Below, piece by piece: positions 1 to 8,763 of a DNA stretch of 64,000 nt. Under the pieces are notes generated by a model. That model was not told where the DNA came from, did no database searches, and was given only the letters and a program-made list of their open reading frames with translations. Source of the stretch: an uncultured Clostridia bacterium (GTDB lineage Bacteria > Bacillota > Clostridia > Oscillospirales > Acutalibacteraceae); contig CANQGM010000008.1 of assembly GCA_947623205.1 (NCBI GenBank), positions 25,278 to 89,277 of the forward strand. Direction: 5' to 3'. The translations under genes and the position numbers were made by a program. Every line of letters begins with the position of its first letter. Within the stretch, counting starts at the first letter, position 1.

Positions 1-1
1 A

Positions 2-1864
2 GTTGCCTGCGATTCGATCGCACGTTACAGACGTATGCAGGGTTATGACGTAATGTTCCTTACGGGTACAGACGAGCATGGGCTAAAAATTGAGCAAAAG
101 GCAGCTGAAAAGGATATTACTCCAAAACAATATGTCGATGAGATAGTCGAGACATTTAAGGGTCTGTGGAAGTTTATGAATATAAGCTATGACAGATACA
201 TCAGAACGACCGATGATTATCATATTGAAACGGTACAGAAAATTTTTAAGGAGCTCTATGATAAGGGTTACATCTACAAGGGCGAATATAAGGGAAAATA
301 CTGCACTCCGTGTGAAAGCTTCTGGACGGAAAGCCAGCTTGTTGACGGCAAATGTCCTGAATGCGGCCGTGATGTTACAGAAGCTAAAGAAGAGGCATAC
401 TTCTTTAAAATGTCGCCGTTTGCAGACAGAATTGAAAAACTTCTTACCGAAACAGACTATCTTCAGCCAAAAACAAGGGCGGCTGAACTTGTAAATAATT
501 TTATAAAGCCGGGTCTTGAGGACTTATGCGTTTCAAGAACCTCGTTTAAATGGGGTATTCCTGTTACATTTGATGAAAAACACGTTGTTTATGTGTGGAT
601 AGACGCGCTTTCAAACTATATTTCGGCGCTTGGATTTTACAACGATAAATACAATGATTATAACAAGTTCTGGCCTGCCGATATTCATATGGTTGCAAAA
701 GATATTATGCGCTTTCACGCTATAATCTGGCCTGCAATGCTCATGGCGCTTGACCAGCCATTGCCCAAACACCTTGCGGTTCACGGCTGGATCACATTCA
801 ACGGGCAAAAAATGTCTAAGTCGCTCGGTAATGTTGTTGACCCGTTCATTCTTGGCAAGCGTTACGGTGCAGACGCAATTCGTTATCATATTATGCGTGA
901 AATGGCCCTCGGTGCGGACAGCTCATTCTCAAACGAAATTATGATAAACAGAATCAACTCCGACCTTGCAAACGGGCTTGGAAACCTTGTTTCAAGAACC
1001 GTTGCGATGGTTGAAAAATACTTTGGCGGAACACTTCCGTCAGAGCGTGAAAGCGGCGAATTTGACGATGATTTAATTGCCGAGGCTGTTGCTCTGCGCG
1101 CATCCGTAGACAATTATATGGATAAAACCCAGCTTAACAATGCGCTTGCAGAAATTTTCAAGGTTGTGTCACGCGCAAATAAATATATTGACGAAACTGC
1201 CCCGTGGATAATTGCAAAGGACGAAACGAAACGGGCAAGACTTGCAGCTGTTCTTTACAATTTGCTTGAGACAATCCGCATTGTCGCAACTCTGCTTTTA
1301 TCGTTTATGCCTGAAACAATGCCAAAGGCTCTTGAACAGATAGGCATTGCCGACAGCGGCGCAACTTATGAGAATGCGGGAATATTCGGGGTCCTTCCCA
1401 ATAACGTAACCGTTAAAAAAGGTGAAGTCCTTTTCCCCAGAATTGATGTAGACAAGGAAATTGAAGAGCTCAACAGCATTATAAAAACAAGCGCCGGTGA
1501 AAATGAAGAAGCAAACAAACTTAAAGAGGAAATTGAAGGCATCGCGCAAATTGGCATTGAAGATTTTTGCAAAGTCGATTTGAGAGTTGCCGAAATCAAG
1601 GCGTGCGAGCCTATTAAAAACGCCAAAAAGCTTTTAAAGCTTACACTGTTTGACGGAGTTAAAGATAGAACCGTAGCAAGCGGAATCTCTAAATTTTACA
1701 AACCCGAAGACCTTATAGGCAAAAAAGTAATTCTTGTGTCAAACCTCAAACCTGCAAAGCTGTGCGGGGTTGAGAGCTTTGGTATGATTCTTGCCGCAGC
1801 ATTCGAAGAAAAAATAAAGGTTATATTTGTTGACGATATGCCGGCAGGCGCAAAAATCAGCTGA
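2..1864 (+). CDS. metG: Methionyl-tRNA synthetase (5' end cut by window edge)
   Basis: Charges tRNA-Met with methionine in the cytoplasm. The frame is open to the left edge (VACDSIARYRR precedes the first in-window ATG at 35), so the start and the HIGH-type motif lie outside. Visible are FLTGTDEHG, the zinc-knuckle cysteines (CTPC and CPEC near residues 92-110), the KMSKS loop inside NGQKMSKSLGN, and a C-terminal EMAP/Trbp111-type tRNA-binding domain (starting about FCKVDLRVAEI). This is the long Firmicute MetG with the appended dimerising tRNA-binding domain. tatD follows after a short gap, the classic metS-tatD pairing of Firmicutes. Identity is certain; only the N-terminus is missing. Confidence 0.97.
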   Translation, partial: VACDSIARYRRMQGYDVMFLTGTDEHGLKIEQKAAEKDITPKQYVDEIVETFKGLWKFMNISYDRYIRTTDDYHIETVQKIFKELYDKGYIYKGEYKGKYCTPCESFWTESQLVDGKCPECGRDVTEAKEEAYFFKMSPFADRIEKLLTETDYLQPKTRAAELVNNFIKPGLEDLCVSRTSFKWGIPVTFDEKHVVYVWIDALSNYISALGFYNDKYNDYNKFWPADIHMVAKDIMRFHAIIWPAMLMALDQPLPKHLAVHGWITFNGQKMSKSLGNVVDPFILGKRYGADAIRYHIMREMALGADSSFSNEIMINRINSDLANGLGNLVSRTVAMVEKYFGGTLPSERESGEFDDDLIAEAVALRASVDNYMDKTQLNNALAEIFKVVSRANKYIDETAPWIIAKDETKRARLAAVLYNLLETIRIVATLLLSFMPETMPKALEQIGIADSGATYENAGIFGVLPNNVTVKKGEVLFPRIDVDKEIEELNSIIKTSAGENEEANKLKEEIEGIAQIGIEDFCKVDLRVAEIKACEPIKNAKKLLKLTLFDGVKDRTVASGISKFYKPEDLIGKKVILVSNLKPAKLCGVESFGMILAAAFEEKIKVIFVDDMPAGAKIS

Positions 1865-1949
1865 GCTTAAAATTAATATTTTACATTGCTTAATAAAATG
1901 ATGTTAAAACTTGCAGTTTATTATGCCAATGGCTTGCCGGAGTGATTTT

Positions 1950-2717
1950 GTGGATTACAATAATATTTTTGACGCTCATGCTCATTATGACGACGCGTGG
2001 TTTGACGAAGACCGTTTTAAATTGCTTGATAATATTCAAAGCAAAGGCGTTTGCGGTATTGTAAATAACGCAGTTGACCTTAAAACGGCTCAAACCTGCA
2101 TTGAATATGCCGAAAAATATGACTTTATGTATGCGGCAGTCGGCTTTCATCCCGAAAACCTTAATGATATGCCGTCTGACTACCTAAACCGGCTTGCGGC
2201 GATTTCCAAACATAAAAAGGTTGTGGCAATAGGGGAAACAGGGCTTGATTACCATTGGGACATTCCTCGCGATATGCAGAAAAAAGTGTTTGAAAAACAA
2301 ATTAAACTGTCGCTTGAGTTAAATTTGCCGCTCATTGTACACGACAGAGAGGCTCACGGCGACACAATGGATCTTCTTTTAAAATACAGACCCAAGGCAC
2401 TTATACACTGCTTTTCAGGCAGCGTAGAGATGATGAAAGAAGCCGTAAAGCTCGGTATGTATATCAGCCTTGGCGGCGCGGTAACATTTAAAAATGCGCG
2501 CCGCGTCATTGACGTTGCACGTGAGGTGCCTATTGACAGGCTGCTTCTTGAAACAGATGCTCCCTATATGGCGCCGGTCCCGTTCAGGGGCAAGCGGTGC
2601 GACAGTTCAATGATTTTGCATACGGCAGAAAAAATAGCTGAGATACGAAATATGGAAACACAGCGGCTGCTCGACATTACAGCCGAAAACGCAAGACGAT
2701 TTTTTAATATAAATTAA
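1950..2717 (+). CDS. tatD: TatD family metal-dependent deoxyribonuclease
   Basis: Putative metal-dependent DNase/hydrolase of the TatD (YabD/YcfH) amidohydrolase-fold family. Motifs seen: FDAHAHYDD at the N-terminus (metal HxH), GETGLDYH, HDREAHGD, HCFSG and LLETDAPYMAP, all in the family order and at the usual length (about 255 aa). I prefer the GTG at 1950, which has a CGGAG box 7 nt upstream; an ATG at 1911 in the same frame would add 13 residues without family similarity. It lies 85 nt after metG and is probably co-transcribed with it. Confidence 0.92.
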   Translation: MDYNNIFDAHAHYDDAWFDEDRFKLLDNIQSKGVCGIVNNAVDLKTAQTCIEYAEKYDFMYAAVGFHPENLNDMPSDYLNRLAAISKHKKVVAIGETGLDYHWDIPRDMQKKVFEKQIKLSLELNLPLIVHDREAHGDTMDLLLKYRPKALIHCFSGSVEMMKEAVKLGMYISLGGAVTFKNARRVIDVAREVPIDRLLLETDAPYMAPVPFRGKRCDSSMILHTAEKIAEIRNMETQRLLDITAENARRFFNIN

Positions 2718-2744
2718 GCGGAAATGTATGTAAACATATTAAAA

Positions 2745-2774
2745 ACGGGTGGATAAAAATCCATCCGTTTTTTG
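2745..2774. terminator. Rho-independent terminator between tatD and ogg
   Basis: Inverted repeat ACGGGTGGAT / ATCCATCCGT (2745-2754 and 2759-2768) followed by a T run on the + strand; the opposite strand also ends in GTTTTTAAT. It sits between convergent genes and can serve both. Confidence 0.85.
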
Positions 2775-2777
2775 TAA

Positions 2778-3614
2778 TCAAATAAATAATTCAGGGTGCA
2801 TCCTGCTGTAATGAAAAATATACTGCTGTGCAATACCGGCAAACTCTCCAAAATCGTTTGCGCTCATACCCGGAAACAGAATCTCCATTGCACGCTTCAT
2901 CCAAACGTCAACAGGAAATGCCTCAACTCTGTGTAAACCGAAAAGCAAAGTGCAGTCAGCCACCTTTATTCCTACGCCTGTAATTTTCATAAGCTCTTTT
3001 CTTGCCTGTTCATATTCAAGTGTTCTGCATTTTTCAAGATCAACCTCGCCATAGGCTACCTTTTTCGCCGCGTCAATAAGATACCGGTCGCGAAACCCTG
3101 CTCTCAGCGGCGCAAGGTCGTCTGCATTAAGCTGAGCCATTTTTTCAGCGGTCGGAAAGGCATATCTGCCTTTTTCAATTTCTTTGCCGAAGTTTTCACA
3201 CAGTCTCCGGACAATGCCCTTTATACGCTTTATATTATTATTCTGTGATATTATAAACGTACAAAGCGCCTCGTACGGTTCCTGCCGCAAAATTCTTATT
3301 CCGGGCGCATATTCCGCCGCCTCGTTTAATACGGGATGAATTTTTCTTATTTCTTCTCTGATTTTCCCATAGTTTAGTCCGAAATCAAAATAATTAAACC
3401 AAATAGTTTCATATTCGGATTTTGTCGCATTATATATGTATAAATCGGTTCCCTCAAGTTTTATTGTTACAAACTTTCCGTATGCAACTCCCTCAAATGA
3501 ATTGTCCGACAGTTCTGTCCAGCGAAAGCTCTGACCGCAGTCAAGTGTCTGAGCAAGGTCAAGGTCGGTTACTCCCGACACCTTTATTCCTCCGGTTATT
3601 TCGTTACACACCAT
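2778..3614 (-). CDS. ogg: 8-oxoguanine DNA glycosylase/AP lyase (OGG1 type)
   Basis: Base-excision repair enzyme removing 8-oxoguanine. The N-terminal part (about residues 1-115, with LDCGQSFRW) matches the OGG_N domain. The C-terminal part is an HhH-GPD domain with ITGVGIKVADC, where the lysine is the Schiff-base residue, and PVDVWMKRAM, carrying the conserved aspartate. Length 278 aa is typical for bacterial OGG1. The start ATG has an AAGGGAG box. It is transcribed divergently from the DUF6062-like gene. Confidence 0.9.
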   Translation of the reverse strand: MVCNEITGGIKVSGVTDLDLAQTLDCGQSFRWTELSDNSFEGVAYGKFVTIKLEGTDLYIYNATKSEYETIWFNYFDFGLNYGKIREEIRKIHPVLNEAAEYAPGIRILRQEPYEALCTFIISQNNNIKRIKGIVRRLCENFGKEIEKGRYAFPTAEKMAQLNADDLAPLRAGFRDRYLIDAAKKVAYGEVDLEKCRTLEYEQARKELMKITGVGIKVADCTLLFGLHRVEAFPVDVWMKRAMEILFPGMSANDFGEFAGIAQQYIFHYSRMHPELFI

Positions 3615-3679
3615 TTTTATGTCTCCCTTTTAAAAAATTATATCACAAAACACAAATTTATGGTACAATAATTTTAAAC

Positions 3680-3708
3680 TTGCAACACATAATTATTTTG
3701 GATATTAT
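3680..3708 (+). promoter_or_regulatory. Sigma-A type promoter for the DUF6062-like gene
   Basis: TTGCAA (3680-3685), 17-nt spacer, TATTAT (3703-3708), about 30 nt before the chosen start. Confidence 0.45.
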
Positions 3709-3740
3709 GAAGTTAAAATTTGTTTATGCCGGTGATTTTT

Positions 3741-4430
3741 ATGAAAGAAACTATATGCACCATACCGATAAATGATATTTTTCTTCCAAAAAGCGGCTGT
3801 CCTATTTGCAGAATGGAACAAATGCTTGAAGAACAATATGTTAAATTTATTACTGGCGACGCTATGATGGAACCCGACATAAGAATAGAGACAAACAAAA
3901 AAGGGTTTTGCCGACATCATTTTTCAATGATGTATGAGGTTGGTCAAAAACTGCCCAACGCTCTTATTCTTGAGAGCCATTTACAGGAAATTTCCGAGAA
4001 TTATATGCCTAAAAAATCAAAAGGCAGACCCGATAAAAAACAGCTTGAAAGATTAAAAAATGAACTGAGTTCCTGCTATGTATGTGACAGAATAAAAAAC
4101 GATATGAATCACTTTATGTCAACAATATTTTCGGAGTGGGCAAAGGGCAAAGAATTTAGACAACTGTACAATGAACAACCTTTTATCTGCCTGAAACACT
4201 ACTCATTTATAATGGACGCGGCGACAGCAAAAGGCGGAATACCGTCAAGATATATGTCAGACTTTTATTATGAAACCAAAGAACTCACAAAAAATTATCT
4301 TGAGTTGCTTAAAAAAGATATAAAACACTTTTGTTCCATGTTCGATTACAGAAACCGAGGACAGGAATGGGGATCATCCAAGGACGCAATAGAAAGAAGC
4401 ATTGATTTTTTAACAGGAAAAAATACGTAA
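3741..4430 (+). CDS. DUF6062-like cysteine-rich protein of unknown function
   Basis: A 229-aa soluble protein with two similar cysteine/histidine groups: CPIC followed by CRHHF in the first half, and CYVCDRI followed by CLKHYSF in the second. This suggests a duplicated metal- or cluster-binding module. The pattern recalls the DUF6062 family of Clostridia, function unknown. The start at 3741 (MKETICTIP) has a GGTGA box; the ATG at 3720 would add seven residues and lacks an RBS. It is a single-gene unit with its own promoter and terminator. Confidence 0.7.
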   Translation: MKETICTIPINDIFLPKSGCPICRMEQMLEEQYVKFITGDAMMEPDIRIETNKKGFCRHHFSMMYEVGQKLPNALILESHLQEISENYMPKKSKGRPDKKQLERLKNELSSCYVCDRIKNDMNHFMSTIFSEWAKGKEFRQLYNEQPFICLKHYSFIMDAATAKGGIPSRYMSDFYYETKELTKNYLELLKKDIKHFCSMFDYRNRGQEWGSSKDAIERSIDFLTGKNT

Positions 4431-4470
4431 AAAAACTCCCGCCGCGTATAAACCCGCAGCGGGAGTTTTT
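4431..4470. terminator. Bidirectional terminator
   Basis: Stem AAAAACTCCCGC / GCGGGAGTTTTT (4431-4442 and 4459-4470), with A/T tracts on both sides, between convergent transcription units (DUF6062-like gene and tail-fibre cluster). Confidence 0.88.
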
Positions 4471-4522
4471 GTTTCTTTATTATTCTATATACTTTTATAT
4501 AGAAACAAATAATTTGTTACTG

Positions 4523-5047
4523 TCAAATTTCATATGTAGCCATAAAACTAATGGATTCACCGCTGTTATGCGCCCATTGACTATTGTCCGACTTGCCTAT
4601 CTGTAACATAGTGATATTCCTGTAGGAATCGTAACATATAAGCCATAAGCCAATAACATTTTGGTCTGAGACACACACTCCATGCGACGAGGTTGAATTA
4701 GCATTAAGACTAACGGGCAAACCTTTAAATAATAAATTGCCGGTTGATGCGTTAAGCTGCATTTTAATATTTAAAGTTACAAATTTACCCACACGCTGAT
4801 ATGTATAATTTGCATATCTAACGCTTACATTGCTTGTTGATACGTTAGTTAATGTTCCGCTTCCCGTTACTATATTTGATGAATCGTATTTTTTTGAAAG
4901 CGCATTATTTAGCGTGGAATAATCTGATTGCTCCATCTCTACCACAGCGTCAACATAATCGTTTAAATCTGAAATATCTTCTCTTGCAGTCTTATCCGCT
5001 ACGTCATAGCTTGTACTTCCGATTTTAATTTTTGATACATCAGGCAT
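4523..5047 (-). CDS. Phage tail-fibre-like protein, small
   Basis: 174 aa. It begins with the module found in many Firmicute phage fibre proteins (DVSKIKIGSTSYDVADKTAR, residues 3-22), then a short helical stretch and a beta-rich C-terminal domain of about 110 aa rich in Ser/Asn/Thr, which could be a receptor-binding head. RBS AGAGGTG. It is last of three co-directional genes sharing this N-terminal module or its repeats, with a 12-nt gap to the gene upstream. No capsid, portal, terminase, lysis or integrase gene is nearby, so it is not part of a recognisable prophage. Function is inferred from family resemblance only. Confidence 0.6.
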   Translation of the reverse strand: MPDVSKIKIGSTSYDVADKTAREDISDLNDYVDAVVEMEQSDYSTLNNALSKKYDSSNIVTGSGTLTNVSTSNVSVRYANYTYQRVGKFVTLNIKMQLNASTGNLLFKGLPVSLNANSTSSHGVCVSDQNVIGLWLICYDSYRNITMLQIGKSDNSQWAHNSGESISFMATYEI

Positions 5048-5059
5048 ATAATCACCTCT

Positions 5060-5758
5060 TTAATTAATTGATAAAGTAAGCTCTTCTGTTGCGGAATTAT
5101 ACGAAGCCGATAAGCTTTTATTGGACGCAGCCGATATTTTGCTGTCTGTTTCCGTCTTTGAATACGCGTCAGTAATGCCGTAGCCAGATAATGTTGTGGG
5201 ATTGGAGCCTCCCGTGACAATACCTTTTTCATCTACCGTTACCGCCTTATATGTACCTGCGTTAACTCCGGAATTTTTAATTGTTGCCTCAATTGATACA
5301 GCGCTGCCTAAAGTTGCTGTCGCTGTTCCGGTAATATCCCCTGTTAATTTGTGACTGACAGACGGCTTACCTGTAACTCCTGTCCATGTAACTGCCGAAG
5401 CTGTGCTTGCCGTGTATTCTTCAAATGCGTCCGCGGGGGTTTCGGTGCCGAGCTTTGTTTCGTCTTTTACGAAATACATTTTGCCCGAGCTTGTTACTTT
5501 GACTGTATCTCCGTTCTGTACGTTTGTTTTGGTCAATGCCAATCTTGCGGTATCATCTGCTACAACAACTAATCTTTCCAAAGCCGCCGGAGGCAGGTTG
5601 TCAACTGAAATTGTTCCTGTAATAGCCGAAGCATTTACAGATGTTATATCATCTGCTGTATGAGTATGCGCCTTAAGCGCTTCAATTTTTTCTCTTGCTG
5701 TCTTATCTTTAATATCATAAGTTGTACCGCTGATTCTTATTTTTGAAATATCTGCCAT
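5060..5758 (-). CDS. Phage tail-fibre-like protein
   Basis: 232 aa. It starts with the same module as its downstream neighbour (ISKIRISGTTYDIKDKTAR, residues 4-22), followed by HTHTADDITSVNASAI and one diverged copy of the 86-aa repeat of the upstream gene (TISVDNLPPAALERL ... KMYFVKDETKLGTE). It then has a phage-fibre-type stretch (TVDEKGIVTGGSNP, LSGYGITDAYSK) common in tail-fibre shafts. RBS AAGGGAG. Its sharing of modules with both neighbours points to a cluster built by duplication. Confidence 0.65.
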   Translation of the reverse strand: MADISKIRISGTTYDIKDKTAREKIEALKAHTHTADDITSVNASAITGTISVDNLPPAALERLVVVADDTARLALTKTNVQNGDTVKVTSSGKMYFVKDETKLGTETPADAFEEYTASTASAVTWTGVTGKPSVSHKLTGDITGTATATLGSAVSIEATIKNSGVNAGTYKAVTVDEKGIVTGGSNPTTLSGYGITDAYSKTETDSKISAASNKSLSASYNSATEELTLSIN

Positions 5759-5789
5759 GTTTTATCTCCCTTCTAAATTATATATATTG

Positions 5790-7619
5790 TTAAAACGATA
5801 ATAATTCATTTGCTTCTTCATAAGTAGCGTTAACTGCTGTAATTTCAGTAAACGCACCCTCTGTTCCAAGTCTGCCGCTGTCTTTGACAATATAGATCTT
5901 ACCTGTACTTTCTACCTTGACAAAGTCACCGTCTTGTATTAATGACGTAGTTAATTTTAATCTTGTTTCGTCATCATTTACTACCTGTATTTTTGTCAAT
6001 GCCTCATCCGGCAAGTTACTAACAGGAATCTTACCTTTAATAGCCGAAGCGTTTACAGATGTTATATCACCTGCACTGTGAGTATGCTCTCCGATTCCGA
6101 ATTCTACAAAGGCACCCTCTGTTCCAAGTCTGCCGCTGTCTTTGACAATATAGATTTTACCTGTGCTTTCTACCTTGACAAAGTCGCCGTCTTGTATTAA
6201 TGACGTAGTTAATTTTAATCTTGTTTCGTCATCATTTACTACCTGTATTCTTGTCAATGCCTCATCCGGCAAATTACTAACAGGAATCTTACCTTTAATA
6301 GCCGAAGCGTTTACAGATGTTATATCACCTGCACTGTGAGTATGCTCTCCGATTCCGAATTCTACAAAGGCACCCTCTGTTCCAAGTCTGCCGCTGTCTT
6401 TGACAATATAGATCTTACCTGTGCTTTCTACCTTGACAAAGTCGCCGTCTTGTATTAATGACGTAGTTAATCTTAATCTTGTTTCGTCATCATTTACTAC
6501 CTGTATTCTTGTCAATGCCTCATCCGGCAAGTTACTAACAGAAATTTTACCCTTAATAGCCGAAGCGTTTACAGATGTTATATCACCTGCGCTATGAGTA
6601 TGCTCACTGATACCGAATTCTACAAAGGCATCCTCTGTTCCAAGTCTGCCGCTGTCTTTGACGATATAGATCTTACCTGTGCTTTCTACCTTGATAAAGT
6701 CGCCGTCTTGTATTAATGACGTAGTTAATTTTAATCTTGTTTCGTCATCATTTACTACCTGTATTCTTGTCAATGCCTCATCCGGCAAGTTACTAACAGG
6801 AATTTTACCTGTAAGAGTAGAAGCATCTATGGAACTTGACAGCCTTTTTAGGGCATATTCAATTTGCGGCAATGAATTGTAGGTGTCTTTATAGTGTATT
6901 TTTGCCGTTGAAGGTATCGCTCCGTTTGAAATTGTTACTTGATCTGATGTATTGTTAATATATACATCAGTCAAATTTGTACAATTGCTAAGGGATCCGC
7001 CCTGAATAGCAGTGACAGATGAAGAAATAAATGCCGTTACTGACTTTTGGGCATTTGCTGAAAAATCTCCGGCGGAAAGTATAGTTTTATTTGCTATACT
7101 AAGAGGGACACCGTTTTCGTCAAACGTAGCAGACACGGACAAAACATTTTCTTTATCCGGAATATTCATTTCCTCTATTATTTTCAACTTCTTATCAATT
7201 TCCTCAAGAAGTCTGTATATTTCGTCGCGGAGCTTAAGTGATTCCGAGTTTGGATTTGGATATTTGTCATCCTCAATAGGAATACTTTCATCTGCATACA
7301 GTCTAATTATTTCGGTCTGAAATATTAATTCGTCATCTTTTCTGCCCTCAATTTGCAATTCAAAATATCCGTGCATAAAAAGGTCGTTTTTCCTGACATT
7401 CCATATAATGCTTACTCCTCCGTCCTTTATTTCTGCACTGTCCGGAAAAACAGCATTTACACTGCCATCGGCAAATCGTAAAAACAGCGAAAATCTCATT
7501 GAACTGTCGGTTAGTCCCTTAATAAAAAATTCCTCTTTTTGGGAAAGATTTTCACCAACAACACCAACACCTTCGCCATCAGTAATTTTAATGAGTTTTC
7601 TCATATCATATATAATCAT
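5790..7619 (-). CDS. Baseplate/tail-fibre-like protein with four 86-aa tandem repeats
   Basis: 609 aa. Residues 1-110 resemble the BppU-type phage baseplate upper protein N-terminus (KEEFFIKGLTDSSMRFSLF and a beta-rich stretch). Residues about 125-150 form a charged coiled coil (LRDEIYRLLEEIDKKLK). Residues about 190-255 look like a short BspA-type leucine-rich repeat (TAIQGGSLSNCTNLTDVYIN). From residue 271 on there are four near-identical modules (GKIPVSNLPDEALTR ... VKDSGRLGTEGAF), the last lacking its tail. RBS AGGTG. No signal peptide or anchor. It may be a structural tail component or a domesticated adhesin; context cannot decide. Confidence 0.65.
   Translation of the reverse strand: MIIYDMRKLIKITDGEGVGVVGENLSQKEEFFIKGLTDSSMRFSLFLRFADGSVNAVFPDSAEIKDGGVSIIWNVRKNDLFMHGYFELQIEGRKDDELIFQTEIIRLYADESIPIEDDKYPNPNSESLKLRDEIYRLLEEIDKKLKIIEEMNIPDKENVLSVSATFDENGVPLSIANKTILSAGDFSANAQKSVTAFISSSVTAIQGGSLSNCTNLTDVYINNTSDQVTISNGAIPSTAKIHYKDTYNSLPQIEYALKRLSSSIDASTLTGKIPVSNLPDEALTRIQVVNDDETRLKLTTSLIQDGDFIKVESTGKIYIVKDSGRLGTEDAFVEFGISEHTHSAGDITSVNASAIKGKISVSNLPDEALTRIQVVNDDETRLRLTTSLIQDGDFVKVESTGKIYIVKDSGRLGTEGAFVEFGIGEHTHSAGDITSVNASAIKGKIPVSNLPDEALTRIQVVNDDETRLKLTTSLIQDGDFVKVESTGKIYIVKDSGRLGTEGAFVEFGIGEHTHSAGDITSVNASAIKGKIPVSNLPDEALTKIQVVNDDETRLKLTTSLIQDGDFVKVESTGKIYIVKDSGRLGTEGAFTEITAVNATYEEANELLSF
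5836..6809 (-). repeat. Four 258-bp tandem coding repeats
   Basis: The block around CCCTCTGTTCCAAG recurs at 5857, 6115, 6373 and 6631, exactly 258 bp (86 codons) apart, with only a few base changes per copy (for example ACCCTCTG versus ATCCTCTG in the copy at 6630). The repeats keep the reading frame and lie inside the 609-aa tail-fibre-like gene. Confidence 0.95.
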
Positions 7620-7651
7620 TTTTTCACCTCCACTTAAAGGGAAAAAATTAA

Positions 7652-7679
7652 AAAAATTGCATTGATATATGCAATTTTT
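7652..7679 (-). terminator. Terminator or leader attenuator before the tail-fibre cluster
   Basis: 11-bp perfect inverted repeat AAAAATTGCAT / ATGCAATTTTT, followed on the - strand by a long T-rich run. It lies 135 nt beyond the upstream membrane-protein gene and 33 nt before the start of the 609-aa gene, so it either ends the former or attenuates the latter. Confidence 0.6.
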
Positions 7680-7813
7680 GCAAAAATAAAAATATAAATT
7701 TTTTAATGGTCTAAAGGCTGCGTTATATTCTTAAAATTAAACTGCCGTTTTTTAATCTCCTTAGTTTACATTAAAATATAGTTTTAACTTGATATGAGCA
7801 TATTTAAATTCAA

Positions 7814-8662
7814 CTAATTATCTTTGCTCTCTTTCAAATTAATTCTGCGGGGAATAAAGTTTGTAATAAAATTTACGCTTTTGCCTCTGTCTTTGAGGTA
7901 AAAATATCCGACAAAATTAAAAATTACAGCACCCACAAAGTTAACAAGCAGATCCTTCATTGTGTCAATAAGTCCAATATCAAGATAGCCGTTAATTCCC
8001 AGATTTTTACCGTTTATAACCGTTTCGGTAATCTCTTTTATTCGCGTTACATCATTTGTGCCGCCGGACAGCAGCACGGAGTTTATTGAATTTATTATAG
8101 TATCCTTTTGCATATCCCTGCCAAGCAGCATATCTACTCCAAATTCAAAAAATTCCCATACTGTTCCGGCTGTCATAGAAAAACAGAATGAAAACAGACA
8201 CACAAACATAGGAGACAGGTTCATTTTTATCTTTTCATTGCGGTTAAGTATGTCTATAAGTCCAAAGCCAACACCGGCACAAATAAACCCGTTTAGAGCA
8301 TGGAGTATGGTATCCCATATAGGAATTGCCTCATAAAATGCACCGAGCTCACCCATTACATTTGCGGCAAATACAAAAATTATCATTATTACTTCCATAA
8401 CATTAGGCAAATCAATGTTCATTTTATGCTCTATAAACGTAGGTATCATAAGCAAACCGAGTGACATTACACAGGTCATTGTATTCTCCCACTGACCTCT
8501 TACAATGCTGAACACCATTATCGCTAATATTACAACGCGTATTATGATATAAATTGCTGCTTTCACTTTGTGGGCTTTCATCTCGTTAATATTTACGGCG
8601 CGAAGTATTTTGGGGATAATTTTTTTCTGTTGTTTATTGTTTCTGTTCTTTTTTTTACTCAT
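7814..8662 (-). CDS. Polytopic membrane protein, DUF2238/YjdF-like
   Basis: 282 aa with a lysine/asparagine-rich cytoplasmic N-terminus (SKKKNRNNKQQKK) and about six hydrophobic segments. Conserved-looking polar motifs lie between them: WDTILHALNGF, GTVWEFFEFGVDMLLG and IDTMKDLLVNFVGA. The order D..LH..G, E..E...D, DT..D...N..G resembles the DUF2238 (YjdF) family of inner membrane proteins, function unknown. RBS AAGGGTGG. It stands alone between the tail-fibre cluster and the activase pair. Family assignment is from pattern only. Confidence 0.55.
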   Translation of the reverse strand: MSKKKNRNNKQQKKIIPKILRAVNINEMKAHKVKAAIYIIIRVVILAIMVFSIVRGQWENTMTCVMSLGLLMIPTFIEHKMNIDLPNVMEVIMIIFVFAANVMGELGAFYEAIPIWDTILHALNGFICAGVGFGLIDILNRNEKIKMNLSPMFVCLFSFCFSMTAGTVWEFFEFGVDMLLGRDMQKDTIINSINSVLLSGGTNDVTRIKEITETVINGKNLGINGYLDIGLIDTMKDLLVNFVGAVIFNFVGYFYLKDRGKSVNFITNFIPRRINLKESKDN

Positions 8663-8730
8663 ATTTCCACCCTTAACCCTAATCCGTTAATAATATACTT
8701 ACTTTTTTATAACAGTATATACAAATCAAC

Positions 8731-8760
8731 TAAAAGACCTCTCTGATTCTCCAGAGAGGC
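8731..8760 (-). terminator. Terminator after the activase pair
   Basis: Stem CCTCTCTG / CAGAGAGG (8738-8745 and 8752-8759) immediately after the stop codon of the - strand gene; the T run (TCTTTTAGTT) is weak. Confidence 0.55.
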
Positions 8761-8763
8761 AAT

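Noticed and set aside
5836..6809. Regular repeats resembling a CRISPR array
   Set aside because: The 258-bp units are contiguous coding repeats that keep one reading frame; there are no short repeats with unique spacers, and no cas genes.
4523..7619. Complete prophage or tailocin
   Set aside because: Only fibre-like genes are present; no sheath, tube, capsid, lysis or integrase gene occurs in the surrounding sequence.
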